In this document: in pieces, positions 8,846 through 17,155 of the stretch
How positions within the stretch are numbered: position 1 is the first letter of the stretch
How the letters are laid out: the number at the start of each line of letters is the position of its first letter
Program-made: the position numbers and the translations under genes
Notes under the pieces: model-generated
Databases searched by the model: none
What the model was told of the DNA's origin: nothing
The model's input: the letters and a program-made list of their open reading frames with translations, nothing else
Assembly: GCF_017874615.1 (NCBI RefSeq)
Contig: NZ_JAGIKV010000002.1
Location: 310,001-374,000, forward strand
From: Paenibacillus xylanexedens
Lineage (GTDB): Bacteria > Bacillota > Bacilli > Paenibacillales > Paenibacillaceae
Reading direction: 5' to 3'
DNA length: 64,000 nt

Positions 8846-9565
8846 TTATGAATCTTTCTTTCTCCACAACGTGGCCCACAGAAAAGGTACACCAAAACAC
8901 GGTTCATGCTGCTCCATCGCCTTCATTGCACGGAACTCCACACATTCAAAGCCATCTTCCAGCATGTAGCGAAGCTTCTCCTCCGTGAACGCAAGACCAC
9001 CTCGCATCGACTTCTCTTGATACACCTGCCAATCATTCATAACGATCTCAGGTCCACCAATATCGCCAAAACCAGGAGCAAAACAAGTCATCCCAAAGTA
9101 TCCTCCAGGCCGGAGTGCATTGTGGATCATCTCTATGTAGGGGATACGCTGATGAGGTAGCAGATGGTGCAGACAACCCGAGTCGTAGACAAGATCATAT
9201 TCTTGCTCTGGGGTCAATTCGAACACAGATCGACATTCAAAATGCACGTCCAGCTGCTCCTCTGCCGCCCTCTCTTTAGCCCAAGCAATAGCTGTCTCCG
9301 AAAGATCATAAGCATCTACCTGATAGCCTTGGCGGGTTAAATACAACGCATTTCTGCCCGGGCCACACCCCAGTTCCAGTGCCTTGCCGCCGCTCAGCAG
9401 ACCAGCGTTCACATGTTCTACCAGATTCTCATCCGGTTTGTTTAGGAAAAAGGGTATTGTTCTGTTCCGATCCTCATAGAAAGGTTCCCAAAATTGCTTG
9501 GCAGATCTGAAGTCCGCATCGAGCATATCATATAGGTCCTGTACACTTTTAATCGTCTTTTCCAC
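8846..9565 (-). CDS. class I SAM-dependent methyltransferase
   Basis: About 239 aa. Motif I is KALELGCGPGRNALYL (near residue 62), followed by VDAYDLS (motif II Asp), FECRSVF and the motif IV strand YDLVYDSGCLHH. The DSGCLHHL form and the N-terminal YDMLDADFRSAKQFWEPFY segment resemble small-molecule methyltransferases of the tellurite/thiopurine-like group. An in-frame ATG exists at 9604, but a perfect AAGGAGG lies inside that extension and points to GTG at 9565 nine bases later. Substrate unknown. Confidence 0.8.
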   Translation of the reverse strand: MEKTIKSVQDLYDMLDADFRSAKQFWEPFYEDRNRTIPFFLNKPDENLVEHVNAGLLSGGKALELGCGPGRNALYLTRQGYQVDAYDLSETAIAWAKERAAEEQLDVHFECRSVFELTPEQEYDLVYDSGCLHHLLPHQRIPYIEMIHNALRPGGYFGMTCFAPGFGDIGGPEIVMNDWQVYQEKSMRGGLAFTEEKLRYMLEDGFECVEFRAMKAMEQHEPCFGVPFLWATLWRKKDS

Positions 9566-9726
9566 AACCACATTCCTCCTTAACTGCTCCATCCAAACCT
9601 TCATTTCCGACTATTCAATCCTCGTCATTTTCTTGAAATCAACCACACTCTATTATAACATTTTTACCCAGTAGTTCTCTATTTTTCTTGTGCTTTTCTA
9701 CTCCAAAACATAAGCTTTTTCCCAAC

Positions 9727-9756
9727 AAAAAAACGACCGACATGAATGTCGATCGC
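9727..9756 (-). terminator. terminator of the VOC gene
   Basis: Minus-strand stem CGATCGACAT/ATGTCGGTCG around a two-base loop, followed by seven T residues. It is 30 bases downstream of the VOC stop codon. Confidence 0.88.
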
Positions 9757-9785
9757 TTACAATCGTTGGGGTTTTGTGTTGTAAC

Positions 9786-10169
9786 TTACTTCGCCCGTTC
9801 CAAGACTGCAAAGTAATTTCCTTCGTTATCAGCAAAGTTGAAGACACGCCCGGTTGGCATCTCGACAATCTCTCCAACCGTTACATGTTTACCAGCCAAG
9901 TCGGCATATAACTGATCCAGATTTTCGGTGAAGAACATTAACGAAGGTGTGCCCAGATTTACACCTGCCGACATCTGCTCCACAAACTCCTTGTCATGAA
10001 GAATAATGCTTGTCTGCGAATTTGGGGTAGGCGCAATCTCAATCCATCTCATGCCCTCGTCAAGGTTTACTTCATCCACAATGTGGAATCCTGCAACTTC
10101 CGTCCAAAATGCCAGTGATTCATCTTGATTGTTGACATACAACATAATCTGGCCGACTTTGCTAAACAT
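9786..10169 (-). CDS. VOC-family (glyoxalase/dioxygenase fold) protein
   Basis: 127-aa single-unit VOC protein with two beta-alpha-beta-beta-beta modules. QIMLYVNNQDESLAFWTEVAGFHIVDE (residues 7-33) and ALVERAK-like C terminus FNFADNEGNYFAVLERAK are typical. The metal-ligand positions are not classical glyoxalase I (the N-terminal His is replaced by Leu), but a C-terminal Glu near position 116-123 is present. Members act as glyoxalases, dioxygenases or antibiotic-binding proteins, and a specific activity cannot be assigned. Monocistronic with its own terminator. Confidence 0.85.
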   Translation of the reverse strand: MFSKVGQIMLYVNNQDESLAFWTEVAGFHIVDEVNLDEGMRWIEIAPTPNSQTSIILHDKEFVEQMSAGVNLGTPSLMFFTENLDQLYADLAGKHVTVGEIVEMPTGRVFNFADNEGNYFAVLERAK

Positions 10170-10299
10170 GGATCAATCACTCCTCTGATCATCTAATCTC
10201 TCAACATCCTGCTTATCATTCCTCAAATTCCAATAGAGTATAACATGCAAGACAGCTTTTTTATCATCTTTGTTTGCAAGTACTAACTACACATTAGAA

Positions 10300-10815
10300 T
10301 TATTGCGTGGCTTTTAACTTCTTCGTAAGATAAAGTACAACATCGTCGTCCATAATCGTTTCTTCACCCGGCTGAATGTAATGATCATGTTTGTGTACAC
10401 CGTGACCGTCTGGTATGTACCCGCGATGGGCATATAGAACTTGCGCTTTGCCATAATCGGAAAACACACCTACACCAATGCCTGCTACATCCGTTCGTTC
10501 CGAAATAATTTCCTCTGCTCGGTCCATCAACCGTGAACCAATACCTTGGCGCTGGAACTTCATAAGCACATTAAAATCGTTAATTTCGGGAATGCCTTGT
10601 TCCCTAAAAGACGGGTAGCCGGAATACCACAATACATTCACGTATCCCGCAAATTCTCCATTCAACTCGGCTACCAAGGTTACGCGTTCCCCATTCCGTT
10701 GTTCAGCCAAGTAATGAAGATACTGCTCAGCAAATCTCCCCCAACCCTGCTCCTGAAACGCCTTTGATATGATTACAGGATCGCTCTCATTTAATAGTCT
10801 GATATGTACACTCAT
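10300..10815 (-). CDS. GNAT-family N-acetyltransferase, 171 aa
   Basis: GNAT protein with the acetyl-CoA loop KFQRQGIGSRL near residues 89-98 after the strand EINDFNVLM, and the region IGVGVFSDYGKAQVLYAHRGYIPDG that matches a subgroup of Bacillota acetyltransferases. Start ATG at 10815. It lies 35 bases downstream of bstA and may share its transcript. Substrate unknown. Confidence 0.87.
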   Translation of the reverse strand: MSVHIRLLNESDPVIISKAFQEQGWGRFAEQYLHYLAEQRNGERVTLVAELNGEFAGYVNVLWYSGYPSFREQGIPEINDFNVLMKFQRQGIGSRLMDRAEEIISERTDVAGIGVGVFSDYGKAQVLYAHRGYIPDGHGVHKHDHYIQPGEETIMDDDVVLYLTKKLKATQ

Positions 10816-10849
10816 TGATAATTTCTCCTCAACAAGATATTTTTTCTAA

Positions 10850-11374
10850 CTATATTCCCAGTCTATCCCGAAGCGATGTGATGTGAGCAACATGGTGTTT
10901 GCCATGCCAAGCATACATGCCCAGATTGTAATCCAGTCTTGTCGTTTCTTCCGATGAGGGATGATAAAACTGTTTGGCATAATCTGCATCTGTCAGCGCG
11001 TTTAACAGAAACACCCAACGACGATGGAGGGCATCCAGAATCTGAAGCGAGAATTCAACATCCAGGTCTCTTGAATCACTCAATTCAGCCCAGCGCTCTT
11101 CATAATAAGGCCGAATCGTTGGTGTATCCTCTGTCAGTGCCAACTTGAAACGAATCATACTGTTCATATGGCTGTCTGCCATGTGGTGAATGACCTGTTT
11201 GAGCATCCATCCACCTTCTCGATACGGCAGACTTAATTGCTCTTCACTCAGTCCCTTTACCGCTTCTCGTGCGCGTTCAGGCAACTCAGCAATGTCCTGA
11301 ATCCACTTCTCCCGCTGTGCCAAAGTAACTTCACCCGTGTGTACAAATGGTCCTATCGGAAATCTTTCATCCAT
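10850..11374 (-). CDS. bstA: YfiT-type bacillithiol S-transferase, DinB superfamily
   Basis: 174 aa, the family's usual length. The three expected metal-ligand histidines are seen: His64 in QVIHHMADSHMNS, and His160/His164 in WHGKHHVAHI. The N-terminal FPIGPF start and TEDTPTIRPY stretch closely follow B. subtilis YfiT. BstA proteins conjugate bacillithiol to electrophiles in the cytoplasm, so the host probably makes bacillithiol. Start ATG at 11374 after GGAGGAAT. It is 48 bases downstream of the AAC(6')-like gene and may be cotranscribed with it. Confidence 0.9.
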   Translation of the reverse strand: MDERFPIGPFVHTGEVTLAQREKWIQDIAELPERAREAVKGLSEEQLSLPYREGGWMLKQVIHHMADSHMNSMIRFKLALTEDTPTIRPYYEERWAELSDSRDLDVEFSLQILDALHRRWVFLLNALTDADYAKQFYHPSSEETTRLDYNLGMYAWHGKHHVAHITSLRDRLGI

Positions 11375-11422
11375 CCATTATTCCTCCTTGTTTCTATGAT
11401 TCAAAATAACTTTTAGTATTAT

Positions 11423-11965
11423 CTAAGGAGCATATTCCATAAGCCAACAATCTCTCATCTTTCCTTCATGCTGCTCATGTTTCTCCAACAGTTTAATCTT
11501 TTGGAAACCACATTTCTCATAACAGGATATCGCTCGCAAGTTCCAGGATTGAGGGTCCATCACCACTTTACGGGCTTGTTTTTCATTAATCAGATAAGCC
11601 AGCATTGATTGCATCAACTGTGTACCAATGCCTTTATTCCAGTATTCTACCTCACCAATAAACTGATCCGTTCCATAGATGATCTCATCCGTGTCTCCAT
11701 AACCATACTCCGTTCGCTCTTCTTCCTCAAGCTCATAGAACTGAATGTATCCAATCGGATGTCCTCCATACTCAACGATACAACGAGTAGCACCATCTTT
11801 CTGATTGTAAAAATGCTCTCTCACCTGTTCCAGATCATGCGGCCGATCACGCCCTTCATAGTATTGAAGAACTTCCGGGGCTGACAGCCACTTCACCAGA
11901 TGTTGTTCATCTTCTGTGTCCAAGAAACGTACAGTGATTTCATTCGATTCATATACATTCATCAT
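11423..11965 (-). CDS. AAC(6')-Ie-like aminoglycoside N-acetyltransferase homologue
   Basis: 180-aa GNAT protein. Stretches TDEIIYGTDQFIGE (about 90-103), YWNKGIGTQ (acetyl-CoA loop), MDPQSWNLRAI and the C terminus KHEQHEGKMRDCWLMEY follow, from memory, the acetyltransferase half of the bifunctional staphylococcal/enterococcal AAC(6')-APH(2'') enzyme, which acetylates the 6'-amine of aminoglycosides. It stands alone here, with no APH(2'') domain. The other possibility is a housekeeping acetyltransferase with no clinical activity. It follows the membrane-anchored unknown by five bases, so it is probably the last gene of a four-gene operon. Confidence 0.82.
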   Translation of the reverse strand: MMNVYESNEITVRFLDTEDEQHLVKWLSAPEVLQYYEGRDRPHDLEQVREHFYNQKDGATRCIVEYGGHPIGYIQFYELEEEERTEYGYGDTDEIIYGTDQFIGEVEYWNKGIGTQLMQSMLAYLINEKQARKVVMDPQSWNLRAISCYEKCGFQKIKLLEKHEQHEGKMRDCWLMEYAP

Positions 11966-11970
11966 TCTGA

Positions 11971-12510
11971 TTACTCCTTATTGATCTCCAGATTCTCACT
12001 CGTAACCCAACTCAGATCCTTCCCTAACAAATGCTCGTTGTGAACATAATACACCACGGGGTTCTCAAGCGGCTGAGTCGTTCCATCCAAAGATCTGAGC
12101 GTTAACCGCAACTTGTAGCTCCCTATCTCATCAGGTATCGCAAATCCTATCAGATTATCAGTTGATTTCATGGTTTTCCCCTGCGCCTTCAGATACTTTT
12201 CCAGAATGACTTGATCAAGATAGGAGCTGCCAACAGACGAAGGCATGTACCACGCATCATCTTGTTCTTCAGTGAATGTGACCCCTTCCCATCCAGGGAC
12301 AACGGGATACACCATATGTTGATCCTTGTCTTCTCTTTTTCGCGTTATCTCTAACTCTACCTCAACTACATCCGTATCAATCTGCCTGATTGTGCCTGCC
12401 ATCACAACATCCTGGGCACTCACACTTGGAATAACATAGCTGTATATGAGCAGAGTCACCAAGAGAATTATCGTTACTCCCGTAATCCAAAATATTGTGT
12501 TTTTACGCAT
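11971..12510 (-). CDS. membrane-anchored or secreted protein of unknown function
   Basis: 179 aa. A hydrophobic stretch at about 7-28 follows a basic MRKN start, with a possible signal-peptidase site at VSA-Q (about residue 32); no lipobox Cys. The extracytoplasmic part is beta-rich (DTDVVEVELEITRKRE, YKLRLTLRSLDG). It contains no motif I recognise. It sits between a 109-aa unknown and the AAC(6')-like gene with short spacing, so all are probably cotranscribed. Confidence 0.65.
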   Translation of the reverse strand: MRKNTIFWITGVTIILLVTLLIYSYVIPSVSAQDVVMAGTIRQIDTDVVEVELEITRKREDKDQHMVYPVVPGWEGVTFTEEQDDAWYMPSSVGSSYLDQVILEKYLKAQGKTMKSTDNLIGFAIPDEIGSYKLRLTLRSLDGTTQPLENPVVYYVHNEHLLGKDLSWVTSENLEINKE

Positions 12511-12530
12511 CTGTCTATCCTCCCGTCTGG

Positions 12531-12860
12531 TTAATCATACTTCTGGAGTAGCTCCTCCTCTGTTAAAGATTGAGTTAACCTATCCAACTCAGGGGATGCC
12601 GTCCAATCACTGGAGGTGTTCAATCCATGCTTGATGGTATGTATCGAGCTATGTGCAGACATGTATATATTATGGTGGATTCCAGGTTGGACAATGATGT
12701 GCTCTCCTGCACGCGTCACTCGAATCGAAAACATCTGATCGTCTCCATAACTGCCATCTTCTGATGTCATTTTATATTTCTGTTCCCCGTTCGCCATCTG
12801 CTCAAAGCTGGTTTTGACACCCGTTTCACCATATTTCTGTTCTGAAAATTCTGTGTTCAA
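12531..12860 (-). CDS. hypothetical protein, 109 aa, TTG start
   Basis: Not recognised. It starts with TTG at 12860, only six bases after the methyltransferase stop at 12867, and an AAGGAG site lies within the end of the methyltransferase gene. The protein is hydrophilic, without signal or membrane segment, with a central strand-rich part (QMFSIRVTRAGEHIIVQPGIHHNIYMS) and an acidic C-terminal helix (LDRLTQSLTEEELLQKYD). The tight coupling supports it being real. Confidence 0.6.
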   Translation of the reverse strand: MNTEFSEQKYGETGVKTSFEQMANGEQKYKMTSEDGSYGDDQMFSIRVTRAGEHIIVQPGIHHNIYMSAHSSIHTIKHGLNTSSDWTASPELDRLTQSLTEEELLQKYD

Positions 12861-12866
12861 TCTGCT

Positions 12867-13544
12867 TCAGCTCCTTATGGCCTGCCAAATATACTTGCAT
12901 TCTCTTACAGCAATTCTACCATCAACCTGGTTCTCCTTCAGCTTGACTTGCAGCTGTTCCCGGTACTCAGCCTGTGTATAATCCGGGTTTCCGGGGATAT
13001 CGGAGAGAAAGATGGCAAACTCTTTTTCATCCGAGAAAATCATAAGTGCCTCGTTATATTCCTCAATCTTGATCTCCTTAAATGCATTTCTTTCCAAACG
13101 CTCACGTACCTTTGTTATATCCGTATGAATACCGATCATAACTCCACCCTTTTGCAGCAATCTCCCATGCTCAATAATGGAAGTTGGACCTCTGCGATCA
13201 TAGATCAGACCAAATTGCTTATCTTCAAATGGCATCTTTTCTTTTGTGCTGACGCAGACAAATTCTACATTTGTTATCGTGCTTGAATGAAGACTGTTCC
13301 GAGCTATCTTTATCATCTCTTCCGAATTATCAAACCCCATAATGTGATCGGTATATTCCGACATTTTCAACGTAAACTCCCCATGTCCACAGCCTGCATC
13401 GAGCACGGATGTATACTGAGGCAGAAGCTTAATCAACCGCTCTTCAAAAATATCTTCAGCAGAGTTACCTTCCAGCGTATACAAAGCTCTACCCTTGTAT
13501 CCCCCATTACGTCGTGCAATCATATCGTACCATTCCATGCTCAT
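12867..13544 (-). CDS. class I SAM-dependent methyltransferase, 225 aa
   Basis: Motif I VLDAGCGHGEFTLKM at residues 48-62, an acidic motif II residue in MGFDNSEEMI, and IYDRRGPTSIIEHGRLLQKGGVMIGIH in place of motifs IV-V. The RRGP insertion and N-terminal MEWYDMIARRNGGYKGR pattern recur in Bacillota methyltransferases of unknown substrate. Start ATG at 13544 follows GAGGAACTCGATGAGC. First gene of a probable four-gene unit ending with the AAC(6')-like enzyme. Confidence 0.85.
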   Translation of the reverse strand: MSMEWYDMIARRNGGYKGRALYTLEGNSAEDIFEERLIKLLPQYTSVLDAGCGHGEFTLKMSEYTDHIMGFDNSEEMIKIARNSLHSSTITNVEFVCVSTKEKMPFEDKQFGLIYDRRGPTSIIEHGRLLQKGGVMIGIHTDITKVRERLERNAFKEIKIEEYNEALMIFSDEKEFAIFLSDIPGNPDYTQAEYREQLQVKLKENQVDGRIAVRECKYIWQAIRS

Positions 13545-13609
13545 CGAGTTCCTCCTGACAAAAATTCCCTTTATTTAAACATTCGACATAGGTACGTCGA
13601 TTCTCCTGT

Positions 13610-13638
13610 TTGGATATACGATATATCTTTGCTAAAAT
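13610..13638 (+). promoter_or_regulatory. sigma-A-type promoter of spo0M
   Basis: TTGGAT (13610-13615), a 17-base spacer and TAAAAT (13633-13638), about 88 bases before the chosen spo0M ATG. In B. subtilis spo0M is under sigma-H; no clear sigma-H motif was picked out by eye here. Confidence 0.5.
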
Positions 13639-13725
13639 ATGAAACGCTTCTCTTCCAGCTTCCGTATTATGGTCGAAGCCGTATGTATCCTATATAATAA
13701 ACCATCTGATCTGGAGGTTGAGCCC

Positions 13726-14499
13726 ATGTCATTTTTCAAGAAAATGTTAGCCAATGTAGGTGTTGGAGCAGCCAAAGTAAATACGGAATTGCATACACCA
13801 GAGGTCACGCCTGGAGGAATCATCTCGGGGGTTGTATACATTGAAGGTGGAGATGTGGAACAGAACGTAGATCGAATCTATCTTTCAATCAAAACCCATT
13901 ACATACGGGAGCACGATGATCGTAAAGTAAAAGAAACAGCCGTTATAGCCAAATATCTGCTCACCGAAGGTTTCACATTGCAGCCTGGAGCCAAATTGGA
14001 GAAAGACTTCTCATTTGACCTGCCAGAAAATCTGCCAATTACACTGCATCGTGCAGAGGTATGGGTAGAGACGGGCCTCGATATTTCAAGTGCTGTAGAC
14101 CCTTCAGACCGGGACAGACTGCATGTTGTTCCTAGCAAAGACATGAACACCGTGCTCGATGCAATTGATATCCTTGGTTTCAAGCTCCGTGAAGTGACCA
14201 ACGACTATGCGCCAAAGCTGGGCGGCAATCTGCCATTTGTGCAGGAATTCGAATTTGTACCAACAAACAAATTCCGTGGGCATCTGGATGAGTTGGAAGT
14301 GCTGTTCTATCCCATGGGCGATTCGCTGGAGCTGTTATTACAGATCGACCGCCGCGCTCGTGGACTCAGTGGAATATTCTCCGAAGCCATGGGTACGGAT
14401 GAGAGCTTTGTCCGCCTGCATCTGTATGAACGTCATCTGGAGCGGGGTGCGAATTCTGTCGCTCAAGGACTGGAAGAGGTTATTTCCAAACATATTTAA
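13726..14499 (+). CDS. spo0M: sporulation-control protein Spo0M
   Basis: 257 aa, as in B. subtilis Spo0M (about 258). The N terminus MSFFKKMLANVGVGAAKVNTEL, the arrestin-like beta-sandwich (PGGIISGVVYIEGG, YLLTEGFTLQPGAK, FDLPENLPITL) and the C-terminal EFVPTNKFRGHLDELEV and YERHLERG segments are characteristic. Spo0M is a cytoplasmic arrestin-fold protein that affects early sporulation and cell-division control. Start ATG at 13726 is eight bases after GGAGG; the frame is open upstream but lacks a ribosome site. It is one of the few plus-strand genes and ends at a bidirectional terminator. Confidence 0.93.
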   Translation: MSFFKKMLANVGVGAAKVNTELHTPEVTPGGIISGVVYIEGGDVEQNVDRIYLSIKTHYIREHDDRKVKETAVIAKYLLTEGFTLQPGAKLEKDFSFDLPENLPITLHRAEVWVETGLDISSAVDPSDRDRLHVVPSKDMNTVLDAIDILGFKLREVTNDYAPKLGGNLPFVQEFEFVPTNKFRGHLDELEVLFYPMGDSLELLLQIDRRARGLSGIFSEAMGTDESFVRLHLYERHLERGANSVAQGLEEVISKHI

Positions 14500-14522
14500 T
14501 CTATAGTTTGTGTAAACGAAAT

Positions 14523-14564
14523 AAACCGTCCTCTGTCAGAAAAATCTGATGAAGGACGGTTTTT
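14523..14564. terminator. bidirectional terminator after spo0M
   Basis: AAACCGTCCT pairs with AGGACGGTTT, with an inner TCAGA/TCTGA stem, flanked by T residues on the plus strand and (less so) on the minus strand. It separates spo0M from the convergent small membrane protein gene. Confidence 0.88.
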
Positions 14565-14593
14565 AGGTTGGGGCAGTTTCACAAGACAATACT

Positions 14594-14878
14594 TCAAGAA
14601 CGCTGTGTCCAGCGCTGCATTCCTGATCGAAGACCGTAATATGCTGCGGCGAGCAAAACAAATCCGGCAACAGCCATGATCATGGATGTTGTATCCCACC
14701 GAACAATAGTTCCAAAAGCAACCTTGGATTGCAATGGGGTACCCGAAGAAGCGGTGTTTGTCAGATCAGGTACGTAATTCATGGTCATAATCATGCCTTG
14801 GACGACATTCCAAGCTGCAAAACCGATGATGAATAACAGGGTAACCAGAACGGATTCCATCGCTAATCGTTTGTTCAT
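14594..14878 (-). CDS. small membrane protein with two TM segments
   Basis: 94 aa, two hydrophobic helices (about 7-28 and 64-84) joined by a polar loop that would lie outside if the basic MNKRLAMES end stays in. No known domain. The start is taken as ATG at 14878, 12 bases after GAGGAGG. A TTG at 14905 overlapping the upstream stop is also in frame, but it lies before the ribosome site. It follows the DMP19-like gene directly and is probably in its operon. Confidence 0.62.
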   Translation of the reverse strand: MNKRLAMESVLVTLLFIIGFAAWNVVQGMIMTMNYVPDLTNTASSGTPLQSKVAFGTIVRWDTTSMIMAVAGFVLLAAAYYGLRSGMQRWTQRS

Positions 14879-14905
14879 GCTTGTAATTTGCCTCCTCTTT
14901 CCCAA

Positions 14906-15475
14906 TCAATTAGACAAGAAGTGCTGCATCTCCTGTTTCAAACGATCTTTATTTGCATCCACATATTGATACAGCAGGTCAAAGCTTTCTTCGTTATCCG
15001 ATTGCATGCTCAAATTCGCGGCTTCCAGTTCAATCTGTTGTAATACCTCATGAATCTGTTCCCCGTGTGTTTGCAGGCTTGTCGTGATGTCATCTTCGGA
15101 CAGGCCATTCACAATATCTCGTAATTGCTCGTGCGTTACTCCGCTTTCAGACAATAACTGTTCTATTTTCTTCAGGATCACGGCATCTGCATCATTGCCG
15201 ATCCGCTCCATAGCTGTTATCGTCTCACCCAGATACTGTCCGCTGGAATTCTCAAGGAAACCAGTCATCCCGTTCATGGACAGCTCGGTATCCAGATCAA
15301 TGATTAGAATGATATCTCGCAATACTTGCGGAAGTTCCGCCCCGCTCTCTCGAATTGTCGCAAATTCAGCCCGATAAAGGTCCATGGCAACACTCCCCAC
15401 CACTTCTTCACCTGACATCTCTTCAAGCTGATCAAGTGGTAACAACTCCTGCAATTCTTCTTGTAACTTGTTCAT
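14906..15475 (-). CDS. DMP19/DUF4375-like protein
   Basis: 189 aa, alpha-helical. The pattern FLENSSGQYLGETITAMERIGNDADAVILKKI (about 77-108) is the DMP19 (DUF4375) core, in which an FxNxSG motif precedes helices carrying small residues. DMP19 is named for a gonococcal DNA-mimic protein; the Bacillota members are uncharacterised and sometimes sit among immunity genes. Start ATG at 15475 follows AGGAGGCAGAGAAAG. Repeat copy 1 begins 34 bases upstream, within the presumed promoter region. Confidence 0.68.
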   Translation of the reverse strand: MNKLQEELQELLPLDQLEEMSGEEVVGSVAMDLYRAEFATIRESGAELPQVLRDIILIIDLDTELSMNGMTGFLENSSGQYLGETITAMERIGNDADAVILKKIEQLLSESGVTHEQLRDIVNGLSEDDITTSLQTHGEQIHEVLQQIELEAANLSMQSDNEESFDLLYQYVDANKDRLKQEMQHFLSN

Positions 15476-15508
15476 CTTTCTCTGCCTCCTGTATCTCTCT
15501 GTCTGAAT

Positions 15509-15687
15509 AGTTTGAACGAATGTTTTTACACTGGACCACTACGCGGTCAGAATAAACTTCCGATCGCTGTTATCCCCAGATTTTTTCAATCCCTTTATTA
15601 AAGGGGAAAATCCGGTGATAAAGGCGAACGCTCCGCTTCTTCAGTTTGTTTCTGCCCTCTCCGTTTCGTGTAAATTTCAAGTTCAAC
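15509..15687. repeat. dispersed hairpin repeat, family A copy 1
   Basis: About 179 bp, flanked by imperfect inverted ends (TTTGAACGAA...TTTTTACAC against a GTGTAAATTTCAAGTTCAA right end). The centre folds as TCGC-TG-TTATCCCC-A-GATTT paired with AAATC-C-GGTGATAA-AG-GCGA around an inner CCCTTT/AAAGGG stem. It is about 75% identical by eye to copies at 19773 and 44428. It fills the gap between the DMP19-like gene and the glycosyltransferase gene, which point away from each other. Confidence 0.85.
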
Positions 15688-15865
15688 TACGCCGACACGT
15701 TATTACATCATAGCAGAATACGCTATACAAGTTGAACTTATGGAAGTTTACATGTTGGTGCCGAAGTCATTTTACAGGGAATATCGTCAAGTTAACGTGC
15801 ACTTGACCTCTGGAAAATGTTCCACTGTTATGATCTTGGCATCACGAGTCTTGGGAGGGGTAATG

Positions 15866-17023
15866 ATGCGCCTGGCCTTGTTCACAGACACCTATCTTCC
15901 GGAAACCAATGGTGTTGCTGGCACGCTCCACCGCTTGAGTAACCATCTGAACCGCAGAAGAATTGAACATCTGCTGTTTACTCCGAACTCCGTCATTGAA
16001 GGAAGCCATGAGACTCAAGTTAGATCGGTTGCCAACATTCCTTTTTTTCTGTATCCCGAATGTCGCATTGCGCTACCCAACAGAGCAAACACGCACAAGC
16101 AACTACAAACCTTTCAACCCGATCTGCTGCATATCGCCACGCCTTTTAATATGGGGCTGCTTGGTCTGAGGTATACGCTCAAACAACATCTTCCGCATGT
16201 TGTCTCCTACCATACCCACTTCGATCGTTATCTCGAATATTACCGGTTGAAAAGTATGATTCCTCTCTACTGGAAGTATATCCAGTGGTTCCACCGTGCC
16301 TGTGATGCAACCCTAACTCCATCGCAGGAAACGTTAAACACCCTGCAAGCCCAAGGCATTCAGCGTCTGAAACTTTGGTCTCGTGGGATTGATTGCAACC
16401 TTTATTCCCCTGATAAACGCAGCTCGGATATCCGTGAACAATACCACATCACCGCTCCCCTTATTCTACTCTACGTTGGACGCATTGCCCCGGAAAAAGA
16501 TATCGCTACGCTCACGACTACCATGCAGCAGCTGCCCCAGGAAATGCAGTCCCGTGTACACTGGATTATCGTTGGTGACGGCCCATCTCTTCCCAAAATG
16601 CGTCTGCAAACCCCACCCAATGTCACCTTTACAGGCTATATGCATGGGGAAGAACTTGCTGTTATGTATGCTTCGGCAGATCTGTTTGTGTTTCCTTCCT
16701 CTACGGAGACATTTGGCAATGTGGTGCTGGAAGCGATGGCTTCAGGACTTCCTGTGGTGGCGGCCAATGCCGGAGGTGTCAAGGATCTGGTATCCCACCA
16801 CCGCAATGGTGTGTTATTCGAGCCAGGTCAGGCTGATGCACTGATTCGGGAGATATGTCTCTGGGGAAATCACGGGAACCACTTGAGGATGATGGGATTG
16901 GAAGGCAGAAAGCTGGCTGAGCAGCGGTCATGGGAGCATATTTTTGATACACTGATCGGGGATTATGAGGAGGCTATAGAACATCGGAACAGACAAACGA
17001 AAGATCGAATTATTACGGCCTAG
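15866..17023 (+). CDS. GT4-family glycosyltransferase, MgtA/PimB-like
   Basis: 385 aa, GT-B fold. N-terminal Rossmann half with LFTDTYLPETNGVAGTLHRL, then HTHFDRY and the linker; the nucleotide-binding half begins near LLYVGRIAPEKD and carries PSSTETFGNVVLEAMASGLPVVAANAGGVKDLV, with the GT4 E-x7-E pair. The motif set resembles GDP-mannose- or UDP-sugar-dependent glycolipid glycosyltransferases. Start ATG at 15866 is seven bases from GGAGG (another ATG is at 15863); an open frame reaches back to 15740 without a ribosome site. Cytoplasmic or peripheral membrane; acceptor unknown. Confidence 0.88.
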   Translation: MRLALFTDTYLPETNGVAGTLHRLSNHLNRRRIEHLLFTPNSVIEGSHETQVRSVANIPFFLYPECRIALPNRANTHKQLQTFQPDLLHIATPFNMGLLGLRYTLKQHLPHVVSYHTHFDRYLEYYRLKSMIPLYWKYIQWFHRACDATLTPSQETLNTLQAQGIQRLKLWSRGIDCNLYSPDKRSSDIREQYHITAPLILLYVGRIAPEKDIATLTTTMQQLPQEMQSRVHWIIVGDGPSLPKMRLQTPPNVTFTGYMHGEELAVMYASADLFVFPSSTETFGNVVLEAMASGLPVVAANAGGVKDLVSHHRNGVLFEPGQADALIREICLWGNHGNHLRMMGLEGRKLAEQRSWEHIFDTLIGDYEEAIEHRNRQTKDRIITA

Positions 17024-17090
17024 TCTGATGAAATCAGTTTCTTCCAACAACCCATAACAACCGCCTCTATGCAAAGTTAAACTGGTATGC

Positions 17091-17143
17091 CCGTTCAGGC
17101 TGCCATAGCATGTGCACACTGCTACGGTCAGCCTGAATAACGG
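17091..17143. terminator. long stem-loop between convergent genes
   Basis: CCGTT-CAGGCTG-CC-TAGCA pairs with TGCTA-GG-CAGCCTG-AACGG around a short loop, with a three-base bulge. It lies between the glycosyltransferase and mannanase stops. No T-run follows on either strand, so it may be an attenuator, an mRNA-end stabiliser, or a weak bidirectional terminator. Confidence 0.5.
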
Positions 17144-17155
17144 ATACGCTGAGTG

